A DNA stretch of 11,285 bases from Sphaerochaetaceae bacterium (GTDB taxonomy: Bacteria; Spirochaetota; Spirochaetia; Sphaerochaetales; Sphaerochaetaceae), in the NCBI GenBank assembly GCA_024405065.1, contig JAKSPF010000027.1:1-11285 (forward strand), given 5' to 3'. The position numbers and the translations under genes were made by a program. Each line of letters starts with the position of its first letter. Positions within the stretch are counted from its first letter, which is position 1. Positions 1 to 6,200 of this stretch are shown here, one piece after another. The notes under the pieces were generated by a model. The model was not told the DNA's origin and did not search any database. It was given only the letters and a program-made list of their open reading frames with translations.

Positions 1-60
1 AACGGTTAGAGCACTGGTCTCCAAAACCGGGTGTTGGGGGTTCGAATCCCTCCTGCCCTG
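1..60 (+). tRNA. tRNA-Trp (CCA anticodon), 5' end missing
   Basis: This is the 3' three quarters of a tRNA; the acceptor 5' strand and the start of the D arm lie before the window. The anticodon stem is CTGGT/ACCGG around the seven-base loop CTCCAAA, which gives anticodon CCA and so tryptophan. The T arm is GGGGG-TTCGAAT-CCCTC. The acceptor 3' strand CTGCCCT is followed by discriminator G at 60. The next bases are AAG, so the 3' CCA is not encoded and must be added by nucleotidyltransferase. The gene lies 25 nt before secE, with no terminator between them, so it is probably processed out of the same transcript. A tRNA-Trp just before secE is a common bacterial arrangement. Confidence 0.96.
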
Positions 61-85
61 AAGTATCTCTGTTAAGGAGTTTGAA

Positions 86-265
86 ATGAAGAAGCTTTTT
101 AAGTACCTAAAGGAATGCAGACTTGAGATGAAGAAAGTTGCATGGCCCAACAAGACCACAATTTTTTCATCTACAAAGATTGTCATTGTTTCAACGGTGA
201 TTTTTGCCGCACTTTTGGGGCTTGTGGATTTCCTTCTCCTCAAAGTAGTTTATCTTATTTTTTGA
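86..265 (+). CDS. secE: SecE, preprotein translocase subunit
   Basis: A 59-residue protein starting MKKLFKYLKE, the usual size of the short single-membrane-span SecE. SecE clamps and stabilises the SecY channel of the inner-membrane Sec translocon. The amphipathic N-terminal helix (residues 1-20) carries the family signature EMKKVAWPNK (14-23), including the near-invariant W-P pair. One hydrophobic segment (about 32-58) is the membrane anchor. The start ATG is preceded by AAGGAG at 74-79, six bases away. The stop TGA (263-265) overlaps the nusG Shine-Dalgarno. secE-nusG is one of the most conserved bacterial gene pairs, which supports the call despite the short length. Confidence 0.95.
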   Translation: MKKLFKYLKECRLEMKKVAWPNKTTIFSSTKIVIVSTVIFAALLGLVDFLLLKVVYLIF

Positions 266-267
266 GG
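264..267 (+). promoter_or_regulatory. nusG ribosome binding site, fixes the start
   Basis: GAGG lies nine bases before the ATG at 277 and overlaps the secE stop codon. The same reading frame is open upstream to 142, but that stretch runs through secE in another frame and does not look like NusG. The site supports starting at MARGWYAVHT. Confidence 0.75.
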
Positions 268-276
268 AATCGGGCA

Positions 277-837
277 ATGGCAAGAGGCTGGTATGCGGTA
301 CATACTTACTCAGGGTATGAGCAGAAGATTGAACGTCTGGTCAGGAGAATGATGGAGGCGGATTCTGATTTTGCAAAGGTTTGTCTTGATGTTAAGGTGC
401 CGTTTGAGACCCTTATTGAGACAAAGGACGGTGTAAGAAAAGAGTCCAAACACAAGGTTCTTCCCGGATATATTCTTATAGAGTTGGATCTTCCCGAGGA
501 TGAAACGTGGAAGAATTACACCACTCAGATAAAGAAGATACAGGGTGTGACCGGTTTTCTTACAGCTACAAGGGCTGCAAGACCGCTTCCGCTTTCAAGA
601 GATGAGATGGATAACATCCTCAGAAAAACAGGGGAAATCAGGGCTGAAAAAGTTTTCAAACCCAAACAGAATTTTGAGCTCGGAGAAACGGTCAGCATTA
701 CGGATGGTCCGTTTTCCGGCTTTACCGGTGTCATTGAAGAAATCAATCTTGAGAGAAATCGCATAAAGGTTGTTGTTGAGATTTTCGGCAGACCTACTCC
801 TGTTGAGATTGAATTCGGTCAGGCTGAAAAAATCTGA
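277..837 (+). CDS. nusG: Transcription termination/antitermination factor NusG
   Basis: The protein has 186 residues, close to the usual 175-190. The N-terminal NGN domain (about 4-110) opens with WYAVHTYSGYEQK, the typical start, and contains the LPGYILIEL strand (62-70) and GVTGFL (90-95), which contact the beta' clamp helices and beta lobe of RNA polymerase. A linker rich in charged residues leads to the KOW domain (about 133-186), with FELGETVSITDGPFSGFTG and the closing GRPTPVEIEF. NusG is a processivity factor that can link RNA polymerase to Rho or to ribosomal protein S10. Start chosen at 277 because of the GAGG site and the family N-terminus. It forms a tight pair with secE (11 nt). 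A long structured leader follows it. Confidence 0.97.
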   Translation: MARGWYAVHTYSGYEQKIERLVRRMMEADSDFAKVCLDVKVPFETLIETKDGVRKESKHKVLPGYILIELDLPEDETWKNYTTQIKKIQGVTGFLTATRAARPLPLSRDEMDNILRKTGEIRAEKVFKPKQNFELGETVSITDGPFSGFTGVIEEINLERNRIKVVVEIFGRPTPVEIEFGQAEKI

Positions 838-999
838 CGATGTCGCCGCCGTTCCGCATTGCGGGTGTTGTGGTTCGGAATTGTTTATACATATGCCCGT
901 TGCATTGAATTACTCCTCTTCGGGAATTCAGGTGTGAGGTGTGCGGAATCTTCAGGCTAGCGGTTGATTCGGTGCCGAAGTGCGTGGGTTTACCGAAAA

Positions 1000-1060
1000 G
1001 GTGGGAGCCTGCCGGTATGGCGGGCGTTAATACCAGCGTGAAGGTCTGAAATTTTCCGCC
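1000..1060 (+). promoter_or_regulatory. Candidate L1-binding, 23S rRNA-like element
   Basis: The block at 1000-1010 (GGTGGGAGCCT) matches the E. coli 23S stretch GGUGGGAGGCU, as I remember it, at 10 of 11 places. The 3' block TGAAATTTTCCGCC (1047-1060) resembles UGAAAUACCACC on the opposite strand of the same rRNA helix. GGTGG (1000-1004) can pair with CCGCC (1056-1060), and GCCT (1007-1010) with AGGT (1042-1045), as the rRNA strands do. L1 binds just above this helix and represses rplK-rplA in E. coli by mimicry. No alignment or folding program was run. Confidence 0.45.
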
Positions 1061-1083
1061 AGCTCAGGCAAGACCTTGCACGT
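1036..1083 (+). promoter_or_regulatory. Stem-loop abutting the rplK ribosome binding site
   Basis: AAGGTCT (1041-1047) is the exact reverse complement of AGACCTT (1071-1077). The arm extends with CGTG/CACG (1037-1040/1079-1082) past one bulged G, plus a G-T pair. The loop holds a small GCC/GGC hairpin (1058-1060/1067-1069). The stem ends one base before AAGGAG (1084-1089), so its formation could influence translation of rplK. It competes with the L1-like fold for the strand 1041-1047. Confidence 0.55.
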
Positions 1084-1095
1084 AAGGAGAAAAAT

Positions 1096-1524
1096 ATGGC
1101 AAAGAAAGTTACTGCAATAATCAAGTTGCAGTGTCCGGCTCAGAAGGCCACTCCGGCACCTCCTATCGGTCCGGCTCTCGGTCCTCACGGAGTCAGTGCT
1201 CCTCAGTTTGTTCAGCAGTTCAACGACAGAACAAAGAACTTTGAGGCGGGACTCGTAATTCCGGTAGTTCTGACAGTTTACGCAGACAAGACATTCTCTT
1301 TCATTCTTAAAACTCCGCCTGCTGCCGTTCTCATCAAAAAGGCTCTTCACCTTGAGAAAGCAAGCGGTGTTCCAAACACTGAAAAGGTCGGAAAACTCAC
1401 TCAGGCTCAGCTTGAGGAGATTGCAAAGACCAAGATGCCAGATCTGAATGCAAATGACATTGAGGCTGCAAAGCACATCATTGCAGGTACTGCCAGAAGC
1501 ATGGGCGTGGAGGTGGAGAAATGA
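1096..1524 (+). CDS. rplK: 50S ribosomal protein L11
   Basis: The protein has 142 residues, the normal length. The N-terminal domain (1-72) contains the thiostrepton-site proline cluster PAPPIGPALG (20-29). The C-terminal domain (about 76-142), with KTKMPDLNAND and the closing GTARSMGVEVEK (131-142), binds the 23S rRNA GTPase-associated centre. L11 helps elongation factors act on the ribosome and is needed for the stringent response. Start supported by AAGGAG six bases upstream. One oddity is Gln16 where the family usually has Gly (PAGKA-type motif; here PAQKA). Its last four bases overlap the start of rplA, so the two are translationally coupled. Confidence 0.98.
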   Translation: MAKKVTAIIKLQCPAQKATPAPPIGPALGPHGVSAPQFVQQFNDRTKNFEAGLVIPVVLTVYADKTFSFILKTPPAAVLIKKALHLEKASGVPNTEKVGKLTQAQLEEIAKTKMPDLNANDIEAAKHIIAGTARSMGVEVEK

Positions 1525-2201
1525 AGCACGGAAAGAAGTATCTTGAAGCAGCTAAGAAGTTGGACAGAGAAAAGCTTTATTCTGTGGATGAGGCAGCAAG
1601 CCTCGTCAAGGAAATGGCTTTTGCAAAGTTTGACGAAACGGTTGAACTCCACATCAAACTTATGCTCAAAAAGAGTCAGAGCGTAAGAGATACCGTGGTT
1701 CTTCCCAATCAGTTTTCGGCTGAAAAGCGCATACTTGTGTTTGCTAAGGGAGATAAAGCTCAGGAGGCTTTGGATGCCGGTGCAACATATGTAGGTGATG
1801 CAGAACTGATTGAGAAAATCAGAACCGGATGGATGGACTTTGATATTGCTGTTGCTACACCTGACATGATGAAGGATGTAGGTCGTCTCGGTCCTGTTCT
1901 CGGAAGAAGAGGGCTTATGCCGAACCCCAAGACACAGACTGTCACGATGGACATTAAGGGTGCTCTTGAGGAACTGCGCAAGGGAAGAACCGAATTCCGT
2001 TCAGATAAGACGGGTGTTGTGCATATGGCTATCGGCAAGGTTTCAATGGATGCTGACAAGATTGCCGAAAACGCAAAGGTTGCAATCAAAGAGATTTTCA
2101 GAAGAAAGCCCTCTGATGCAAAAGGTGATTTTGTTGTGAGTACGGCCATTGCTTCAACAATGGGTCCGGGTGTCATCGTTGATACCAAAGAGTTTGTTTG
2201 A
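1521..2201 (+). CDS. rplA: 50S ribosomal protein L1
   Basis: The protein has 226 residues, typical for bacterial L1. It forms the mobile L1 stalk that guides exit-site tRNA, and in many bacteria it represses its own operon. Recognisable parts are the N-terminal MKHGKKYLEA; the domain II signature GPVLGRRGLMPNPKTQTVT (124-142); TGVVHMAIGK (164-173); and the RNA-contacting STMGPG (212-217) in domain I. The segment at 47-66 lacks the usual GxDxRKSDQ and PHGTG motifs and is about three residues shorter than E. coli L1. The start ATG overlaps the rplK stop (ATGA) and follows GGAGGTGGAG inside rplK. Confidence 0.97.
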   Translation: MKHGKKYLEAAKKLDREKLYSVDEAASLVKEMAFAKFDETVELHIKLMLKKSQSVRDTVVLPNQFSAEKRILVFAKGDKAQEALDAGATYVGDAELIEKIRTGWMDFDIAVATPDMMKDVGRLGPVLGRRGLMPNPKTQTVTMDIKGALEELRKGRTEFRSDKTGVVHMAIGKVSMDADKIAENAKVAIKEIFRRKPSDAKGDFVVSTAIASTMGPGVIVDTKEFV

Positions 2202-2206
2202 CAGGT

Positions 2207-2213
2207 AGGGTGA
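2207..2213 (+). promoter_or_regulatory. rplJ ribosome binding site, decides the start
   Basis: AGGGTGA lies five bases before the ATG at 2219. The frame is also open from a TTG at 2198 that overlaps the rplA stop, but that codon has no ribosome binding site and would add seven residues not typical of L10. Confidence 0.6.
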
Positions 2214-2218
2214 AAGAT

Positions 2219-2755
2219 ATGGAATATCAGACAAGAATCAATGAAACAAAAGAAGCTGCGGTAAAACAGCTTAAAGATGAATTCAGCCAGTACTCCGGAT
2301 ATATCTTTGCAGACTATCGCGGTCTTACAGTTGCTCAGATTACGGATTTGAGAAAACAGCTCAGAGCCAAAGAGGCTGCGTGCCGTGTTGTTAAAAACCG
2401 TTATGCAAAGATTGCGTTCAAAGAACTCGGTCATGACGGACTTGACAGTCAGATGGTAGGTCCTACCGCTGTTGTTTTGGCGAACAATGATCAGAATGCT
2501 GTTGCAAAGATTGTTGTTGAGACGCAGAAATCTTCCGGTGATAAACTCAAAATCCGCGGTGGAATTCTTGATGGTGAGTTTTTTGATGCCGATCAGGTTG
2601 TTGCTTATTCCAAGCTGCCCGGTCGTCTTGAGCTTATCAGCATTCTTATGGCTACGATGAAAGCTCCTGTACAGAAACTTGCTGCAACCCTTCTTGCCTA
2701 TAAAGACAAGTTGGAAGGCGGTGCTTCTGCAGAAGCGGAGAAAAGTGAAAACTGA
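2219..2755 (+). CDS. rplJ: 50S ribosomal protein L10
   Basis: The protein is 178 residues from the chosen ATG (MEYQTRINET); L10 usually has 165-180. The globular N-terminal domain (about 1-125) binds 23S rRNA next to L11. It has the family features FADYRGLTVAQITDLRKQLR (31-50) and VVKNRYAKIA (57-66). The C-terminal helix (about 130-165) is where L7/L12 dimers attach to build the flexible stalk; LISILMATMKAPVQKLAATL is typical of it. The last 10-15 residues are a charged tail. There are only 17 nt between rplA and rplJ, too short for the separate L10 leader known in other bacteria. Any L10 feedback must use the longer leader before rplK or another site. Confidence 0.96.
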   Translation: MEYQTRINETKEAAVKQLKDEFSQYSGYIFADYRGLTVAQITDLRKQLRAKEAACRVVKNRYAKIAFKELGHDGLDSQMVGPTAVVLANNDQNAVAKIVVETQKSSGDKLKIRGGILDGEFFDADQVVAYSKLPGRLELISILMATMKAPVQKLAATLLAYKDKLEGGASAEAEKSEN

Positions 2756-2772
2756 CGTTCTTAGTCTTCACA

Positions 2773-2799
2773 TGTAATCAAACTACGGACGTTATTACA
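2773..2799 (+). other. Weak AT-rich hairpin between rplJ and rplL
   Basis: TGTAAT (2773-2778) pairs with ATTACA (2794-2799) across a 15-base loop. It is not followed by a T run, so it is not a terminator. Its only visible context is the 66-nt gap before rplL, whose AAGGAG site follows it. Confidence 0.3.
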
Positions 2800-2821
2800 A
2801 AAGAAAAAGGAGAAGTTAATT

Positions 2822-3202
2822 ATGGTTACAAAAGATGAAATTCTTGAAGCTGTTGCCAACATGACAGTTATGGAAGTTTCCGAGCTTATTAAGGCTATGG
2901 AAGAAAAGTTCGGTGTTACAGCTGCTGCTGCAACAGTTGCAGTTGCTGCCGGTCCTGCAGCAGGTGCTGCGGAAGAAGCAGAAGAAAAGACAGAATTCAA
3001 CGTTGTTCTCAAAGGTTTTGATCCTGCAAAGAAAATCGGTGCCATCAAGGCTGTCAGAGCCTGTGTCCCCGAATTGGGTCTTAAAGAAGCTAAGGATCTT
3101 GTTGAGGCAGGCGGAACAGTTAAGGAAGGTGTTTCCAAGGCTGATGCTGCAGATATGAAGGCCAAACTTGAGGCTGAAGGCTGCACTGTTGAGATTCAGT
3201 AA
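2822..3202 (+). CDS. rplL: 50S ribosomal protein L7/L12
   Basis: The protein has 126 residues, the normal length. The N-terminal dimerisation helices (about 1-31, ending MEEKFGV) attach to L10. An Ala/Gly/Glu-rich hinge follows (33-56). The C-terminal factor-binding domain (57-126) starts TEFNVVLKGFDPAKKIGAIK and contains LGLKEAKDLVEA (85-96), the surface that recruits EF-G, EF-Tu and other translational GTPases. The loop before LGLKEAK reads ACVPE, one residue longer than the usual ATG of E. coli. A good AAGGAG site lies nine bases before the ATG. L12 is needed in several copies per ribosome. The strong hairpin after its stop fits the need for more L12 than RNA polymerase. Confidence 0.98.
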   Translation: MVTKDEILEAVANMTVMEVSELIKAMEEKFGVTAAAATVAVAAGPAAGAAEEAEEKTEFNVVLKGFDPAKKIGAIKAVRACVPELGLKEAKDLVEAGGTVKEGVSKADAADMKAKLEAEGCTVEIQ

Positions 3203-3218
3203 TTGAATTTATCGGGAG

Positions 3219-3245
3219 CCACCTGTGCCTTTCAGGTACAGGTGG
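3219..3245 (+). terminator. rplL-rpoB intergenic hairpin, probable attenuator
   Basis: CCACCTGTGCCT pairs with AGGTACAGGTGG to form a 12-bp stem (one G-T pair) with a TTC loop. It begins 16 bases after the rplL stop and ends 45 bases before the rpoB start. The downstream sequence ATTTCTGTCCTTTT has T's but no continuous run, so termination is probably partial. In E. coli a partial terminator in this same gap lowers polymerase subunit output relative to ribosomal proteins. An RNA-processing role is an alternative. Confidence 0.7.
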
Positions 3246-3279
3246 ATTTCTGTCCTTTTACGACACCACCAAATTTTAC

Positions 3280-3284
3280 GGGGG
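3280..3284 (+). promoter_or_regulatory. Weak rpoB ribosome binding site
   Basis: GGGGG lies six bases before the ATG at 3291. It is a poorer Shine-Dalgarno than the AAGGAG-type sites before secE, rplK and rplL. The frame is open further up to a GTG at 3225, but that codon sits inside the hairpin and its product does not resemble RpoB. The start is therefore MVAERKP. Confidence 0.65.
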
Positions 3285-3290
3285 TACATA

Positions 3291-6200
3291 ATGGTTGCCG
3301 AACGCAAACCGATTAACAGAACTTACATAGGAGCTGAGTACGAGGAAGTATGTGAGCTCCCTGATCTGATTGGAATTCAGAAGGAATCGTATGAAGGTTT
3401 CCTTCAGAGTAAAAAGCTTATGAGCGGTGAGCCTCTTGATGAAAACTGCGGACTTGAGGAAGTTTTCCGTTCAATTTTTCCGATAGAAGGCCCCAACGGT
3501 GAGATGACTCTCAATTATGAGTCATATACGTTGGATTTTGATAATATAAAGTACAATGAAATTGAATGTAAGAAGAAAGGTCGGACATATAGTGTGCCTC
3601 TCAAGGCTGTAATCAGTCTTGGTATTTCCGCAAATGACGAACTCAGGGAGAAGGAAATCTTTTTGGGTGATATTCCTCTTATGACCGATCGCGGAACTTT
3701 TGTAGTTAACGGTGCAGAGAGGGTTGTTGTAAGCCAGATTCACAGATCTCCGGGTGTTATTTTTTCTTATGAAAAAGTCACCGGTTCAAGTGAAAAAGAC
3801 AGAAGTGTCTATTCTTCACGTATAATTCCGTATCGCGGAAGCTGGCTTGAATTTGAAATTGACGAAAAAAAACAGGTTATTGCTGCCAAGATTGACCGTA
3901 AGAAGAAGATTCTCGGGACTCTTTTTCTCAGGGCAATAGGTATCAATACCCGTGAAAAGATAATTTCCGCTTTCTATAAAACCAGAGAGGCGGAACTGAA
4001 AAATGATGATGAACATAAAGGTCTTCTTGAAGGAAAATATCTTGCCAAGGATATTTTCATTGAAATTGAGGAAGGCGGAAAAAAACTGAAGAAGAAGGAG
4101 TTGCAGGCGGGGAGCAAACTTCTTATTGCAGATATTGAGCATCTTATTGAAATAGGTGTGGATCGTATTGAAGTTGTTGATATGGAGTCTGAAGATTCTC
4201 TGCACAGCAACATGATTCTGAACTGTTTTGAGATGGAAGAAGCAAAGTACACCAGACCTGATATCAGTGATGAACCCACAAAGGAAGATGTACTTACAAG
4301 TATATATGCAGTTCTGATGCCCGGTGAGATTATAACGGTTGAAAGAGGGGAGAGAGAACTCAATGAGATGTTCTTTTCCCAGAGACGTTATGACCTCGGT
4401 ACTGTGGGGCGTTATAAACTGCAGAAGAAATTCCACGCAGGTGAAGAGGATACGGAATATAACGAAAACCTCACCACACTTACTCCTGAAGATATTGTCA
4501 ACACGATGCGATATCTTATCAGGGTCTATATTCACGAGGAAAATATTGATGATATTGACCATCTGGGAAACAGAAGAGTCAGGAGTGTAGGTGAGTTGCT
4601 TCAGCAGCAGCTCAAGGCTGCATTTTCACGGATGGAGCGAACGGCCAAGGAGAGGATGAATGCAACTCAGGATGATCAGAAACTTTCACTGAGACCGCAG
4701 GATCTGATTTCCAATAAACCGATTGTGGCTGCAATAAAGGACTTCTTCGGGTCTTCACAGTTCTCCCAGTTCATGGATCAGATAAATCCCCTTGCGGAAC
4801 TTACCCACAAGAGAAGACTTACCGCCTTGGGAAACGGCGGACTTAACCGTGACCGTGCAGGTTTTGAGGTAAGAGATGTTCATTATACTCATTACGGTCG
4901 TATGTGCCCGATTGAAACTCCTGAAGGACCTAATATCGGTCTTATTGTTTCCCTTGCCAATTACACTAGAATAAACAAGCATGGATTCCTTGAAACTCCG
5001 TACAGAAAAGTTGTGGACGGTAAGGTTACAAAGGAAGTCAGATATCTTGATGCCAATGATGAGGAAAAATATTTCATTGCACAGGCAAATGCCAAAGTCA
5101 ACAAGAACGGAACATTTGCGGAAGATGATATTCCTGTAAGAAACAGAGGTGATTACACAACCAGAAGAGCCGGAGACTCTGAAATCAAATATATGGATGT
5201 TTCTCCGAAGCAGGTTGTGTCTGTTGCTGCGTCATTGATTCCATTCCTTGAACATGATGATGCCAACCGTGCTCTGCTGGGCTCCAATATGCAGAGACAG
5301 GCGGTGCCTCTTGTGTTTCCCGAGGCACCGAGGGTAGGTACCGGAATGGAGCGGAAGACGGCTTATGATTCAGGTGTTCTTGTAAAAGCTGAAAGAGCAG
5401 GCCGCGTTATTTACGTTTCTTCAACGAGAATTGAAATTGCTCAGGATTGTCTTGATATTACAGAACTCGGAGGTGAAGAGCCTGTTGTTAAGTTCGGAGA
5501 CAAGGTTACAAAGTCTTCAAATGTTGCAAAGGGCATAAAATCAAAAGGAGCCGGAACTGTTCTTCACGCCTCATCTCAGATGGTGGTTACTGCACCTGAC
5601 AGTGAAATTTTCGTCCAGAATATTCCTGCAAAGCAGAGCGATTATGAGAGAACGGTTGTTGTCAAAGTCGGTGATATTGTCAATGAAAAAGATATGATTG
5701 TTTCTGATGTCAGGGAAAAGAATGACAGAAACAGGACTTCCGACAGAAGGGATATAAAGGCAAAGGCAACAGGTTATGTCCTTGCCGTTTCTCCGAACAG
5801 TGTTACCATCGGAAAAATTGATAACTACCGCATTCAGAAATTTCAGAGAACAAACAATGATACCTGCTTCACTCAGACACCGATTGTTGATTACGGACAG
5901 TATGTCAATGCCGGTGATGTGATTGCAGACGGTCCTGCAACGGATCGCGGAGATCTTGCACTCGGAAGGAACATTCTTGTAGGGTTTGTTCCGTGGAACG
6001 GTTACAATTACGAAGATGCGGTTCTCATTTCAGAGCGTGTGGTGAAGGAGGATATTTACTCTTCAATACACATTAAGGAATTTACAATTGACGTCCGTGA
6101 GACAAAGCTCGGACCTGAACGTCTCACCAAGGATATTCCCAACGTTGGGGATGGCATGACCAAAAAACTGGATGACGAGGGTATCGTCAACATAGGTACA

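Larger units (their letters stand above)
838..1095 (+). promoter_or_regulatory. nusG-rplK intergenic leader, structured RNA
   Basis: This 258-nt stretch has no convincing gene but many inverted repeats: CCGC/GCGG (854-857/861-864); TGAATT/AATTCA (906-911/925-930) around a C(TTCG)G tetraloop; TTCGGT/ACCGAA (968-973/992-997); GCCTGCC/GGCGGGC (1007-1013/1019-1025); and a long arm 1036-1047/1071-1083 that ends against the rplK Shine-Dalgarno. The part at 1000-1060 resembles the 23S rRNA helix 75/76 region, the base of the L1 stalk. In many bacteria L1 or L10 represses its own operon through such leaders, and this is the only untranslated stretch before rplK-rplA-rplJ long enough for one. No clear -35/-10 promoter is visible, so whether transcription also starts here is open. 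Confidence 0.55.

Noticed and set aside
142..276. Upstream extension of the nusG reading frame
   Set aside because: It overlaps secE in another frame, lacks a ribosome binding site and does not resemble NusG; the real start is the ATG at 277.
868..896. Possible promoter TTGTGG and TATACA
   Set aside because: The spacing is about 12 bases, too short for a sigma70-type promoter, and no better -35 partner was seen.
840..908. A 22-codon ORF starting three bases after the nusG stop
   Set aside because: No ribosome binding site and no recognisable sequence; probably chance.
1017..1049. Ten-codon leader peptide ORF (MAGVNTSVKV) with GGGAG nine bases upstream
   Set aside because: It overlaps the structured leader, is too short to judge, and its GGGAG is better explained as part of the rRNA-like block; no regulatory amino acid run is present.
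2198..2218. TTG start for rplJ overlapping the rplA stop
   Set aside because: The ATG at 2219 has the nearby AGGGTGA site and gives the family N-terminus.
2472..2660. Alternative plus-frame ORFs inside rplJ, rplL and rpoB (also 2913-3158, 4339-4590, 6361-6597)
   Set aside because: Out-of-frame readings of conserved genes with low-complexity or implausible protein sequence.
3225..3290. GTG start for rpoB
   Set aside because: It lies within the intergenic hairpin, and the extra 22 residues are unlike RpoB.
3816..4562. Long minus-strand ORF (248 codons) under rpoB, and similar ones at 1760-2434 and 10643-11263
   Set aside because: They are opposite-strand shadows of clearly coding genes, without ribosome binding sites or recognisable domains.
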